Shown: positions 33,159 to 45,350 of the stretch, piece by piece | Layout: every line of letters begins with the position of its first letter | Numbering within the stretch: the stretch's first letter is position 1 | Translations under genes and position numbers: made by a program | DNA from: Dallia pectoralis | Lineage: Eukaryota; Chordata; Actinopteri; Esociformes; Umbridae | Reading direction: 5' to 3' | Assembly: GCA_029465975.1 (NCBI GenBank) | Contig: CM055754.1 | Span: 11,723,788 to 11,787,787 of the forward strand | DNA length: 64,000 nucleotides | The notes under the pieces: model-generated | What the model saw: the letters and a program-made list of their open reading frames with translations, nothing else | What the model was told of the DNA's origin: nothing | The model's database searches: none

Positions 33159-35009
33159 GGTTCTGTCTGTTGGTGTGGAATTCTCTCACGTACTGGGATG
33201 AACGATGGAGCCTTGCGAAGCCTTCCTGTAGATGGTGGTACAAGGGCTTTGGAGGGAGCTGTGACATCAGTATGGGTCGAAGTTGTCCATGCCTAATGAT
33301 CATTTTGTATCTATGGCACTCAGGCCAGCTAGGACCTCTGCTTCTGTGAAACGGTGGAAACTAAACTAGGATTACCATTTTCCTGGTAAACCAGCGGTTG
33401 AGAACAAGAGAAATCAGCCACCAGCACTGGATCACTTTGGCAAAAAAGAATTTCCAGAATAAAAAACAGCAAAGATGAGGTGATTATTAAAAGCATCACA
33501 TATTATTTCTCGCTTAAAATACCAGAGTCGGAGGTAATTTGTTTAGACAAAGAAAGAGTTCCCCCGTTTTAGTGAGTTAACCGTTTTCCAGAGTTTCTCA
33601 GGATCTCCTGCAGTCTGTCATAGCACTAAGTAGTCTGATTTTGCATGTTGAATGGAGCATGTTTATCTGACAGGAATTAATATTAATTATTATTATGTAC
33701 TTGCCGTTTGTTCTCATGCATAAGTTGACATTGCATCCAGTTTGCTTTAGTTAATCAACTTCTTCTCTCCTCGGTTTGAGGCATTGGGAGATATTAGGGT
33801 CATTGCAGTTAAAATAGAGTTTGATTATAGCTGGTTTGCATATGTTAATGTCAACATAACCATGAGATCAACCTGCAAGGGTGAAAGTGATTAGCGCAAG
33901 GCAAAATAAACATGCAGTTAAAAAAGATGAATATTTGAAACATTTCCCTACATTACTAGAGAAAAATGGGCATTTGAAGGGACAGACAGTCTTATAAAAA
34001 TGATTTATTTTCATTATTTGGAACTTCTTCTTGGTTGACAAAGACAAATCCCTCCAATGAGCTCTCTTTCCCAGTGCCATCATTTGGATCTACAGGCAAT
34101 TGTTGTCTGGAAGTAGGTTAGTAGCCCTTGTGGATTTTGTTCTGGGCCACCTTCCTTTAAGTAGGTATGTGCATCTCCCACAAAAAGTGCAGAACCGAGG
34201 CAGCTACCTGCCACTGAGGAAATTTAAACCTAGATTTCCTGGATTGGCAGGTTATAATTCCGGGCTTTTTTTGCAGGTGAATGGGCTGCCTTTTTGGGAA
34301 CCAGGAGATGTCCTAGTCACTGCTCAGTTACTTAAAAGGTTGTTAGGTCCGAATTATTTACGTGGGGATACATAATGCATGTCTTCTATAATTTTCTTAA
34401 GGGAGTCCATTATCCACACTGATTTCCCCATCCGATTCTACACCTAAAAAGTCAACTGCCGAGGAGATGACTAATCTGGAGGTCATTGCTCTCTTGGTAG
34501 CTTTATTTGTTTCTATTGTACATTACTGGTAGTCTATCCTATTGTGTGGCAAGTGTATTTACCTATTACTATAATTATAGATTGTACAATCCTAATCAGT
34601 ATTACTGTAGTGTGTAATTATAGAATAGGCTGGCATGTATGTTTTTAGGGAACATGGTTGCAGATTTCAGTGATTGCCATTGATAAAAAAACTATGTTGA
34701 ATGGAAAATATCTGGGTTGTTCCAGAAACACACTGAACAGATATTGTTATGTGCATTTGAGAAAGAACTATGTAAATGGCAGGGCTAAGAGCTATGTATA
34801 GAAACATTGCTACGTCCCACAAATACTCATCGGTCAAATGTGAGTGGTCACTTGTCCTTGTTTTAATGAAGTTTAAATAGGATATATAGCAAAATGAGTC
34901 TGATATATTGTCATGTTGGAAAGGCAGGCCCACAGGCAGAGTGCTGAAGTAAATGTACAAACATGAACTGAGAGGCAAGTAGCCTAAACAATGAACAAAG
35001 CCTTAATTT
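33159..35009. other. No gene seen
   Basis: A 91-codon plus frame at 34100-34375 has no recognised motif and no splice context that supports it. Confidence 0.45.
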
Positions 35010-35880
35010 CTCAGATGAAGTGTTGTCTGACGAGTTTCTGAATAATGTTTCTGGCCATTTTGAGTTTGTAATCAAAACCACAAATGCTGAAGACAGAGAA
35101 TAGTCTGAAATACAGAAAATATTCAGAGGCTTTTCTCTGGGTAAAAAGACGGCCTGAATGGTTATACCTCACCGAAAGGCAAGAGTTACTCAAACAACCA
35201 GCCTTTACAACTAAGGTGTAGGGAAGACCATCTCTGAACACACAACACGTCGAACCTTGAAGCACATGGGGTACAGCAACATAAGACCACATCTGGTGAA
35301 ACTCTTGCGAGCTAAGACCAGAGAACTGAAGCTACAATTTGGCATGTTCTGAGTCTCAATTTCAGAAGGTAGATTCAGAATTTGGCATGAAATAACCTGA
35401 ATGCATATATTCATCATGCCTTCTCTCAACGGTTCAGGCTGGTGGTTGTGGTGTATTGGTGTGCGGGATATTTTCCTGGCACACTTTGTACCTATTAGTG
35501 CCCATTAGCCTCATTTAAACATCACAGACTCCTAATATGTTTGCTGACCATGTCCCTCTATTAACTGCTACTTGCAGCAGGATAACGCTTCATATTGCAA
35601 AGCACATGAAACTTGTTTCTTGAACATGAATAAGAGTTCACTGTCCTTGAATGGCCTCCACAGTCACCAGACCTCAATCCAATAGAGCACCTTTAGGATG
35701 TGGTGAAACAGATGATTTGCATCTTGGATGTGCAGCCGACAAACCTGCAGCAACTGTGTGTGATGCTATAGAGTAAATATGGAGCTGCATTTTGGAGGAA
35801 TGTTACCAGAACCTTGTTGAATCTAAGATTTAAGGCGATGCTGAAGGAAACCCAGTACTAGCAAGGTGTACTTCAAGAAT
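35010..35880 (+). pseudogene. Tc1-like transposase relic
   Basis: The DNA carries strings of the common fish Tc1 element: ACCATCTCTGAACACACAAC, TCAACGGTTCAGGCTGGTGG and TGGCCTCCACAGTCACCAGA. In shifting frames this gives fragments of the DDE domain, for example WPPQSPDLNPIEHL-like sequence at about 35648-35693 and DVQPTNLQQL. Many substitutions, frame shifts and stops mark it as old. The end is near the AGTACTAGCAAGGTGTAC string at 35855-35872. Terminal inverted repeats are not preserved. Confidence 0.82.
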
Positions 35881-37194
35881 TGGACAGTAAGTGTAGACGG
35901 CAATAGATATGGCAATACAATATTTTGTTTCCAGCTGTATTTTTCTATCAGTTTGTACTAAAAATAAGCTTTTCTTTTGAAAACAAGGATGTTTTAAAGT
36001 TATACTACTGGTCAAAAATTTGGCACAAATGTTCTCCGCTTGTAGTAGCTAATCACATCATCATAATTGTTGTGGGCATCAACACAGTAAGTACGTGCAT
36101 GTCAACACATTTGTATAGTTATAGTATGAACAAGCGTTATCGAATATAAGCTATTTTTGACTAAATATGTGTTAAGATGCAATGGTAAACTGCTTATTAC
36201 CACACTATGGCTATTTAATGGGACTGTCATTTTGCAAAGTTATTATTAAAGTTTGTCAGCAGTAGCAGGTGATTTGTGAAAACGTTGACTGAGTGGGACT
36301 CAGTGCTCAGAACGTGTAACGCGAGTGATGGCTAGCTAGTTTACTGGTTCTAAATGCTGGCGAGCAAAAAAGACAAATAATGGAGTATATTTAAATTTTA
36401 GTTAATACACCTTTCTAATAAATCAGTAAAGTAGTCCATTAATATAGTGAGAAGATAACAGTAAATTTTATGTTTGTGTAATTGTAATTGACCTAACTAT
36501 GCAATGATGTTGACCAAAACTATTTCCCATATGTTACTGAACCTTTTAAACGTTTTATACACATTGTTACAAACATGTAGAACTACACATTAAAGAGACA
36601 TTTTATGTACACAAATTCCCAATATGTACACAAATGCCCTAATATCAAACGCGCAAATGTTTGGATTATATAGCATAAGGGAGAACAATATGCTTACTGC
36701 TGGTGGAAGGTGAACGCAAATGCAGAGGTTTTCCTTTGAAGTCTTCTCATAACTATTTAAAAGACTTTCACAAAAGTCACAGAGAACAACATGGCAGCAC
36801 TCACGTAACGTGGAACAATGACCCACAAAACACAAAAACCAACAGACAATTTAACTAATTTAACTCAACAAGGAGCAGCTGGAAATTATAAAGAAACAGT
36901 TTTCTGAAGAGTAGTTAGAAACGCTGGGTTTTGTGGGGTTAAGATACAAAGTGAAGGGCTGAAATGCCCTCCTAGCTTTCTTACTCATCACAGTACTGGC
37001 CGTCGATGTTGGTGGAGGCCAATAGAGCGGGGCTGATGGAGGTTCCACCATGGAGTCGGATATGAATCTGGACCAGAAAGTGGCTCCGTCTCTGATGCAG
37101 GAGAAGGCTCTGAAGCAGAGGATGGCTCCCTGAACAAGACTGGGTGCCGGATACAGAGGATGGCTCCACCTTCGATGCAGAATAGGCACCGGTG
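35881..37194. other. No gene seen
   Basis: At 36700-36730 the minus strand resembles the 3' tail of an LTR (TCTGCATTTGCGTTCACC). The rest is AT-rich or low complexity. Confidence 0.4.
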
Positions 37195-37515
37195 CAGAGG
37201 ATGGGAGTTAGGGTTGGGGGCCTGCACTGGGAGTTCAGGGTTAGGGGCCTGCACTGGGAGTTAGGGTTAGGGGCCTGCACTGGGAGTTCAGGGTTAGGGG
37301 CCTGCACTGGGAGTTAGGGTTAGGGGCCTGCACTGGGAGTTAGGGTTGGGGGCCTGCACTGGGAGTTAGGGTTAGGGGCCATTTACTGGGAGTTCAGGGT
37401 TAGGGGCCTGCACTGGCAGTTCAGGGTTAGGGGCCTGCACTGGCAGTTCAGGGTTAGGGGCCTGCACTGGGAGTTCAGGGCTAGGGGCCTGCACTGGGAG
37501 TTAGGGCTAGGGGCC
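37195..37515. repeat. 26/27-bp minisatellite with telomere-like motif
   Basis: About twelve units of GGGAGTTAGGGTTAGGGGCC followed by TGCACT, some with GGGAGTTCAGGG. Each unit contains GTTAGGGTTAGGGG, close to two vertebrate telomere repeats, although the unit as a whole is not telomeric. Confidence 0.93.
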
Positions 37516-37973
37516 TGCCATGGAAACCGGCAGATGGCGACAGATGCACCGGGAGCGGCTCGTCCCCTATAGCAGGTTGATACCGCGATCTAGTCCTGGT
37601 ACAATGGGTTCTTGTCGCCAAAGGTTTTGTGGTGTTAGAGATAAGCGATGCCCTCCCATTCATCACAACTATATGGTTTATACGTTTTTTCAATAATGTT
37701 TTTTCCGGGGATAAAAAACATGCCAAATCACCAGGAATTAGGCAAAAAAACATAAATGATGGGAATCAGTTCTTAACTATTCCCACTGTATTTCCATTTG
37801 TAGGTATACCGATCGTATAGTGGAATTAATTAATAATGCAACTCGTTTTGAATTGAGGGGGAAGGCTGTTTTTTATTGGTAGCACTGTTCTTCATTGTGA
37901 AGTGTAGATAAAATAACCAATTGCAGAGCTTAGATCCAGTTTGTTGTTTATTAATTATAAAAACAAACATTAA
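37516..37973. other. No gene seen
   Basis: Nothing recognised. Confidence 0.5.
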
Positions 37974-38340
37974 TGTCATGAAACCAAGGTGTTTGCAGAG
38001 GAAGCCAGGCGCAGAGCGTGTATAAATCTGTTAAAAAAGTGTATTTACAATCAAACAAAACAAACCAAGAACGGCGAAAACGAGTATACTGGTCTAAATG
38101 AAAGTGCGCTAAACAGCGGTTTATAAAATACATTTAAAACAACAGCAACAATCATCTTCAAAACACTCGTAACTATTCCACAGAGTAACGTGACATAGGA
38201 ACAATAACCAACACTGTGCACAAGACAAGGCGACCTAAATAACAAACATAATCACCAAATCTAACAACGAGAAACAAACACTCACCAGACTGGCGGACGT
38301 AACGTATAAAGTACAAATAATAATCCGAAAGTGGCTACAT
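37974..38340 (-). mobile_element. LTR, reverse orientation, one end uncertain
   Basis: On the minus strand it ends CACCTTGGTTTCATGACA at 37974 and contains GCTCTGCGCCTGGCTTCCTC and TTTTCGCCGTTCTTGGTTTG, which recur in the LTR fragment at 61441-61544. The 5' boundary is not fixed, because no matching target duplication was found. Confidence 0.65.
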
Positions 38341-39850
38341 CTCCCTGTGACTTCAATATATTTGCTAAATGCTAACTATGCCCAGCCATGCACAAAAGTG
38401 CACACCACTAAAGTTCCTGAGTGGGAATCTAGCATTCACCACTTGTGACCTAGTTCACCACTAGTAACATATTCCTGAGAACAAAAACACTAATGCTGTC
38501 TTTTCCCAACTATCCCATATAACTAATTGTGACAAAACATAATTCATATAATGAATACCCTGTAAATACTTAGTAATACATGCTCATATTCTACACCACA
38601 AATATTTGACGTTGCGATTGTATTTCAATGTCAAGAACACATAAATGTACAACATTTTAGTTATTTGTAAAATAATTTTGGACTTATTTGTGTTTGTATT
38701 CATGTGTATGAATTACTTTTAAGATTAATAAATATAATAATGAGAATCCAGCCACCAATGTATCAACTCTGAAAAAAACTACCTCTCTGGTTTACAGTTT
38801 TTCCACAGAGCACAGGTATTTCTTTTTGAAAATGATGTCATTACCTTTGTCACAAGCCCAACATATCCAGAAGATAATTACTACTTGCTCAATGAGAACT
38901 TCGGGAAGAGTGAAATTCAGCTGTTGCTACAGAGATATAAAAAGTTTAGATATCTTTGGTATAGAGACTAATGCATTTCTTCTCAATTTGAGCTAATTCT
39001 TCATCCTTTATTGCTAGGTGTCTGTGTGACTGTAACCCTCCTTGTGCTGAACACACATAACACAAATCTCCTCAGATATGCAGATTCTCTGTGACATTTC
39101 TGGGGACCATGTTAGGGCCCTGCACACATTGGTTGCATAGATGGCATAGCTGATGCACTTCCAAGTGTCAAAAAGCACAACGCAACTTCCCCTTTTCTTC
39201 CTCAAGCTGTCCTTTCCATCATTTGCTGACCTTTTATTAACAAGCAAGGTGCTCTTCAGGAAACAATGCCAGCCTCTTCACTGCTTGAGATGACCAATCA
39301 CAGCAGTTTTAATGTAGATGATTGACCAGGAAGTGCTCCGTGTGCTCCGACTGAGAGTTCAGCTGAGCCGTGGATGAAATGTCTTTGGATTAACGCTGTC
39401 AGGCCAAGAACATTGTGCCTGCAATATTATTAAACTTTTAAAATGCATGTGCATGCTTTTAAAAGAACTGTTACTATTTGCAGAAACTGAATGAGAAAGA
39501 AGAATTAGGATGGGGATATACTCAGCTTTCTTTCAAATATTATATTTGCACCAGACCTGCCCTATTTAATGTTTTTTATAACAACACAGATATATTTTGA
39601 GCATAATTAGAACATTTTCTTTAGGATGAGAGGTTGTTTTAGTATGTACAAAGTGCATAATTAATATACTCTGATATTTAAATGGCTGCTGGATGTTCAG
39701 GCGTTAATTGCCATGGCAAATTATAATATCAACCAACCACTTTTACACTCTGTGAAATCAGTTACTCAGAAATACAAAGAAATAAAAGTCCCCTGTTTTC
39801 TTAGAGAAAGACACATAGACATAACATTCACATTTAGAGGGAAAATATTT
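38341..39850. other. No gene seen
   Basis: A 77-codon minus frame at 39014-39247 lacks recognised motifs. Confidence 0.45.
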
Positions 39851-40165
39851 GTCCTCGTTGTCATTGTGCTGTTCCCTTTACAGTGCTTTTATAATGTCCT
39901 CGTTGTCATTGTGCTGTTCCCTTTACAGTGCTTTTATAATGTCCTCGTTGTCATTGTGCTGTTCCCTTTACAGTGCTTTTATAATGTCCTCGTTGTCATT
40001 GTGCTGTTCCCTTTACAGTGCTTTTATAATGTCCTCGTTGTCATTGTGCTGTTCCCTTTACAGTGCTTTTATAATGTCCTCATTGCCATTGTGCTGTTCC
40101 CTTTACAGTGCTTTTATAATGTCCTCATTGCCATTGTGCTGTTCCCTTTACAGTGCTTTTATAAT
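39851..40165. repeat. 45-bp minisatellite, seven copies
   Basis: GTCCTCGTTGTCATTGTGCT followed by GTTCCCTTTACAGTGCTTTT and ATAAT, exactly seven units; the last two differ at the same two sites. The frame 39713-40240 across it encodes a hydrophobic 15-residue repeat (VLVVIVLFPLQCFYN). There is no evidence that it is a gene. Confidence 0.96.
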
Positions 40166-42343
40166 GTCAAAAAATTAAAAAATATAAATGTGACACCTGT
40201 AACAACCCAAGCAAAAACGGTATTTGTTTTAATCAAATAAGCCTCACATAACCAAATTCAAATGTATTTTTGACCTTCTCATTCTTCAACATTCTCTGTT
40301 GTCTCCGGATACAAAAACTTCTTCCTTGCTTAATAATGAACGATGTCCTTAACATGAAGAGACCTTAGGCCGAGTGAAAGCTCTGTGTGGGTGTGAGGAG
40401 CCCAGCAGTTGTGATGGCACCCACTGTTAGTCAACATGTGAGGATGGTGCCTACTGAGTGTGTCTAGTGGAGAAGGACAGCTTGACCATTGATTTCCACA
40501 GACCACTGACTTGCAACCAATCGGTTAGAGCATAGGGAGGTGGCATGATTCAATTGGTTAGCACATAGCCCTAGATTGTTGTCTTGTGTGTGGGTTTGAC
40601 AAAAATGGTGATTTTGGGGCATCACCTTGGTGCTGAAAGCATTCTGTGTGTAATCGTCTTTAAAGAAGGGGATATGTGGATGGGATGTAATTAAGAAAAG
40701 TGCGCTCCTGGTGTCTTTAACACGTTTGGTAAAGTCAACATCTGGGAAACAAAATGTTGATTTTCCCACCCATATAGTTTTTCTTTGACAGATTTTGTGT
40801 ATAAGAAATCACTTCAAAGTTGTATATTTAAGGAATGATTTCTAGTATTCATGTGACCAGCATACTGAAGCATCATTGAATTAAGGCAGTTGACATCAGC
40901 CCCTTATCGAATATTTCAAAAAGCATTTCAATAACCACTATTTACCAATCAAAATGAGATGAATAAATGGGAGTTTGACAGCCCACTCATTATTCAGAGA
41001 AACATCATTTTATTATTTTCATCCGTTGTCTCTACAACCACCGATTAAGCAAACAGCAACAAGTGTGATGCTTTAACTAGTGATGCTTTTATTTTACATA
41101 CCATGGGTACATTTGTTGAATGTAAGTCTGCAAATTGAATGTCGGCAAAATTACCTAAAAATTATAAATGTACGGTATGCATTTTCACAGGGGCTGAGCC
41201 ATCTGTGATTGTAAGCTCAACCTAAGCATGTCACTGGAATATGTCTGGAGAGGTGTGGACAGGAGGTGGCGGAGGTGGGGTGTTAATTAACTAGATTGCA
41301 CTGAGGTGTTGTTTGATTTGGCTAGCTGGCGTTATCTTGTAGGTTTAAAAAATAAGCACTGTATTATTATGAAATACTTATTTTATTGACACTAGTGGCA
41401 AATAATTATAAATCTGTAATTATGTTGCAGCACCACTTAATCAAACGAAACCAGAGATTAAGGCATTAGCGAAAAGAGTTGGAAACATCCTACCTCATTT
41501 TTTGCTTTGGTAATCCAAGACAGTAAAAGTAACATAACAAATGACCTAAGATCCCGTGTTGTGTGTCAAAAGACCAATTAGTGGGTGAGATATCTGAATA
41601 GGCTTGATTGTGTTATTACAGTGTTACTGTGTCCCAATACCAGTGTAAAGAATGAGTTAGGTTTGATGGAAAATTATGTCCATGTCCAGAATGTATATGA
41701 GGGCAGAAATCAAGGCTAGGTACTGTGTGCTTATCTATTTTTACTTGCATTATAATTTCCCTTCACATGTACAAGTTTTGCACAGTAGTGCTAATGTGAA
41801 ATTCAAATATGTCTCTTTTAGACTCTTTCAGGAGTGAGGTCATTGGCCAGGAACGTTATGTAGTTTATATAAATCAAGTCAACTTTCACAACAATCCATT
41901 GTATTTATTAATTCCATCCCTTAAGGTTATTTGACCATAGGAAAACATCTACTACGCTGTAATGCAGATGTGATTAAATTGAGACCATTTTTTGTAACCA
42001 AACAGATGCACAATGCACCAAAGAGTAATCTAAACAGAAGTCTATCATATTTTTTAAACACAAATAATTCAGCAGGTCCATAAAGTATATTTCCTTGTCA
42101 GAGCATGTGAAATGCCGGTGGTGATTTACACAAGTTCTGGCCCATGGGCTACTGTAGTGGTCCCATATAGTAGGGCATATTGTAATAGCATCCATCACTG
42201 CCACAGCATCCAAACAAGGCTGGGAAAAGGCTCACAGAACACTAGCTTAGTCAAAATACAAGCCCTGTATTCCAGTACAGGAACATTTGCAAACAGAAAA
42301 AAAACAAGGCTTTGTTCATTATTATAATTGTTTTATTGAAAAG
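40166..42343. other. No gene seen
   Basis: AT-rich sequence without a recognised element or frame. Confidence 0.5.
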
Positions 42344-42540
42344 TTTCTGAAGAAAGTTTTGTTTCAGTCCATTTTGAGCTAGTAATCGAATGCTGATGCA
42401 CTAGAAACTGAACTCAGTCTAAAAGCCAGATATGTAATTTTTTTCATACAGCACAACATTCAACTGTGCTCAAAATGATTTTTCTAATGATCAATAAGAC
42501 TTTTACAATAAAGAACTTGGATAATGAGTACATTTACTAT
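42344..42540 (+). mobile_element. Relic of a teleost dispersed repeat
   Basis: Contains CATTTTGAGCTAGTAATCGA, TCAACTGTGCTCAAAATGAT and TTTCTAATGATCAATAAGAC, strings I know from a repeat common in fish genomes. Related sequence starts the Tc1 relic at about 35050. The boundaries are guesses. Confidence 0.4.
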
Positions 42541-42625
42541 TTTATTTGATCATTTATTAGGCATTTTAATACATTAACTAATGGGAGTTAGATATTAATA
42601 AACAATATTGAAACACTGTTGTAAT

Positions 42626-43100
42626 TGTAACATATTGGGTGAGCTGTGCTGTACACAGGGTGGTTGGGAGAGCACTTCTGTGTATGTATGTTGTAATTAG
42701 GAGCACAGCTGTTTTGAGTTTGGTTAATTAAGCACCGGGCATAGGTTTGTATCAGTGGGCTATTTAAGTCCCCTGGTTAGGTTCACTGGTGCTTGTTATT
42801 AATATAATGTTACATAGGTTTGTATCAGTGGGCTATTTAAGTCCCCTGGTTAGGTTCACTGGTGCTTGATATTATTTTACGTTACGTGTCGTAGGTGAGT
42901 ATTGTGTGTAAATCAAATTGATACTGTTGTTTTTGTAAATGTATAAGTCACTTTGTGTAAGCGCATTTCATTTATCTTCAGTATAGTTTTGTCCGTTCGC
43001 TGTTCTATGTTTGTTTTAAACTGCAATTAAACACGACGAACGTGATTATCTGGCTCTGCATCTCGCTCCTTCTGCACTTCACCTTTACGGATCCGTGACA
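42626..43100 (+). mobile_element. Solo LTR with duplicated promoter segment
   Basis: Begins TGTAACATATTGGG and ends GATCCGTGACA, with the 5-bp duplication GTAAT at 42621-42625 and 43101-43105. A ~56-bp segment containing GGGCTATTTAAGTCCCCTGG occurs twice, 73 bp apart (from 42740 and 42813), probably the TATA-like promoter region. Confidence 0.88.
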
Positions 43101-43105
43101 GTAAT

Positions 43106-43467
43106 GGATTAGATTGAGATTTATAAGCTATATGACAATCATTTCTATTGTAGTTTTCTCGTACTTTCTAAATCATTTATTAGCTTCTTCAAAAGTATGT
43201 ATTACGTATCACAGCCATTGTAACAGGTTATTGGTTTAGAAAGTCATAAAGAAAGCATTATTTACCTATTTAATATTTATAACTATTTATGAATACAGAG
43301 TACCGAAAATATACTGATACATAGAATGTATTGTATATTAAGTAATGATTATTAGTTTTTGCACAGTGGACCTCTCTCACCTGCAGTGCTGTCATACCTG
43401 TTAACATTCACACTCTATGTTCTGCTCTTTTCCCCATAACCTTGGACATATAATCCATGCACTCAAA
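43106..43467. other. No gene seen
   Basis: AT-rich, nothing recognised. Confidence 0.5.
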
Positions 43468-44068
43468 TGACCTACCTGCTAGACACACTTTAATCTGTCT
43501 ACCTGCTAGACACACTTTAATCTGTCTACCTGCTAGACACACTTTAATCTGTCTACCTGCTAGACACACTTTAATCTGTCTACCTGCTAGACACACTTTA
43601 ATCTGTCTACCTGCTAGACACACTTTAATCTGACTACCTGATAGACACACTTTAATCTGACTACCTGCTAGACACACTTTAATCTGTCTACCTGCTAGAC
43701 ACACTTTAATCTGTCTACCTGCTAGACACACTTTAATCTGTCTACCTGCTAGACACACTTTAATCTGTTTACCTGCTAGACACACTTTAATCTGTCTACC
43801 TGCTAGACACACTTTAATCTGTCTACCTGCTAGACACACTTTAATCTGTCTACTTGCTAAACACACTTTAATCTGTCTACCTGCTAGACACACTTTAATC
43901 TGTCTACCTGCTAGACACACTTTAATCTGTTTACCTGCTAGACACACTTTAATCTGTTTACCTTAATCTGTTTACCTGCTAGACACACTTTAATCTGTTT
44001 ACCTGCTAGACACACTTTAATCTGTTTACCTTAATCTTTTTACCTGCTAGACACACTTTAATCTTTGT
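43468..44068. repeat. 27-bp minisatellite
   Basis: About 21 units of CTACCTGCTAGACACACTTT followed by AATCTGT. The distal part is less regular, with TTTACCTTAATCTG insertions. The unit is divisible by three, so the minus frame stays open (KVCLAGRQI repeated). A (TA)n follows at 44080-44096. Confidence 0.96.
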
Positions 44069-44096
44069 ACATCCTGTATATATATATATATATATA

Positions 44097-44885
44097 CTCA
44101 TTGCATTTTGAATATTTGCTATTGCCTTATCGATGCTGCTCAACAGAACTACATTTACCTCATCCTGTATAACTTGATTCTGTATTGCCTTATTGTGTCC
44201 CATTGTTATTTGCACTCTTGTGTTCTGTGTATTTATTGCAACACGATATCACAGGTTTTCGTGAAATATACACGATTGTTGTACCCAAAATTTGTGAAAT
44301 GCACACGTAAAAGTTAGTTTTTTCGTGTCCTGGACACGATTAGTTTTTATGTGTACAGGACACGTAATATTTAGGACTCCACGGAAAATCGTCACACACA
44401 CACAAAAAAGCACAACAAACGTTTTTGGTCAACAACACGTTAAACAAATAAGTAAATCGAAATCTTAGGTGTTGGTTAAGGTTAGGGCAAGAGTAAGAGT
44501 CAGGCTTTCGTTTAATATTTATAGTAATAAAAAGAGTTATATTCCAGAAAGTTAAGTCCGTCGCGATTACAATTCAAGCTACGCCCACTTCCTGGTTGAA
44601 ATGCAAGTTGAGTCAACCAATCAAGACACTTGCTTTCAACAGCTCAAGAAAATCGTGTCCAGGACACGAAAAAACTACCTTTTACGTGTGGATGTCACAA
44701 ATTTTGGGTACAAAAATCGTGTCTATTTCATGAAATCTCATGATACTGTGCTGATTTATTGTGTAACTGTATGTTGTCCTGCATATTTCTTTGCCTCATC
44801 TTGGCCAGGTCACCGTTGCAAATAAGATTTTTTTCTCAATCAGTCTACCTGGTTAAAAGTCAGGTAAAATAATATATTAAAAAAT
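44097..44885 (+). mobile_element. LINE 3' end split by an inverted-repeat element
   Basis: 44097-44238 (TTTGCACTCTTGTGTTCTGT) and 44762-44885 (TTGGCCAGGTCACCGTTGCA, AATAAGATTTTTTCTCAATC, ACCTGGTTAAAAGTCAGGTA) together resemble the 3' untranslated region of a fish LINE ending in CTACCTGGTTAAA. Removing 44239-44753 and one target copy restores it. Confidence 0.65.
44239..44753. mobile_element. 515-bp inverted-repeat transposon
   Basis: About 110-bp inverted ends (CACACGTAAAAG, CGTGTCCTGGACACGA, TACCCAAAATTTGTGA) and an 8-bp duplication ATTTATTG at 44231-44238 and 44754-44761. The central sequence is unique, with no ORF. The 8-bp duplication fits hAT-type mobilisation. Confidence 0.88.
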
Positions 44886-45350
44886 AAGGAAAAAAATATA
44901 TTAAAAAATTAAATCATTAAAAAAACGTGTCGCACCTGATCTGTATAGTTCTTGTGTGAAAAATGTGCTCATGAATATTACTTTTTTTCGTGTTGCCTTT
45001 AGAGTCTGAATTCAGATGAAGTGGCTAGGCAGAACTGGTGTCATGTTGCCATGGAGCTGTTAAAACATAAAATACAAATAAAAATACTGGGGTCATAACG
45101 TGTCTGCTTACATACACCCTAAGAAATTACTAAGTCCAGCTCTCCAAATTGATTCAGACATCAAATACATTTTGGAACCGGAAAAATAATTGAATGACAC
45201 AAAATATGTTTGACCTCATATCTACTCATATCTTCTAGCTAATAGGGATTTCATGTTGCACACTCTGTACAGTTAATGTTAGCAAGCTAGGAACATCGTC
45301 ATGGCGTCTATACAGCAGACAATGTCTACTAAATAGGTGAAATTTATTAT
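44886..45350. other. No gene seen
   Basis: A-rich at the left, otherwise unremarkable. Confidence 0.5.

Noticed and set aside
34100..34375. 91-codon frame as a small gene
   Set aside because: No homology recalled and no supporting signals.
35881..36150. Continuation of the Tc1 relic
   Set aside because: Similarity stops near 35880; the rest is AT-rich unique sequence.
39713..40240. 175-codon frame with hydrophobic repeats that could look like a multi-pass membrane protein
   Set aside because: Seven identical 45-bp units explain it; flanks are AT-rich and carry no domain.
43408..43947. Repeats with 27-bp period considered as a CRISPR array
   Set aside because: Units are contiguous without spacers and the sequence is vertebrate; it is a minisatellite.
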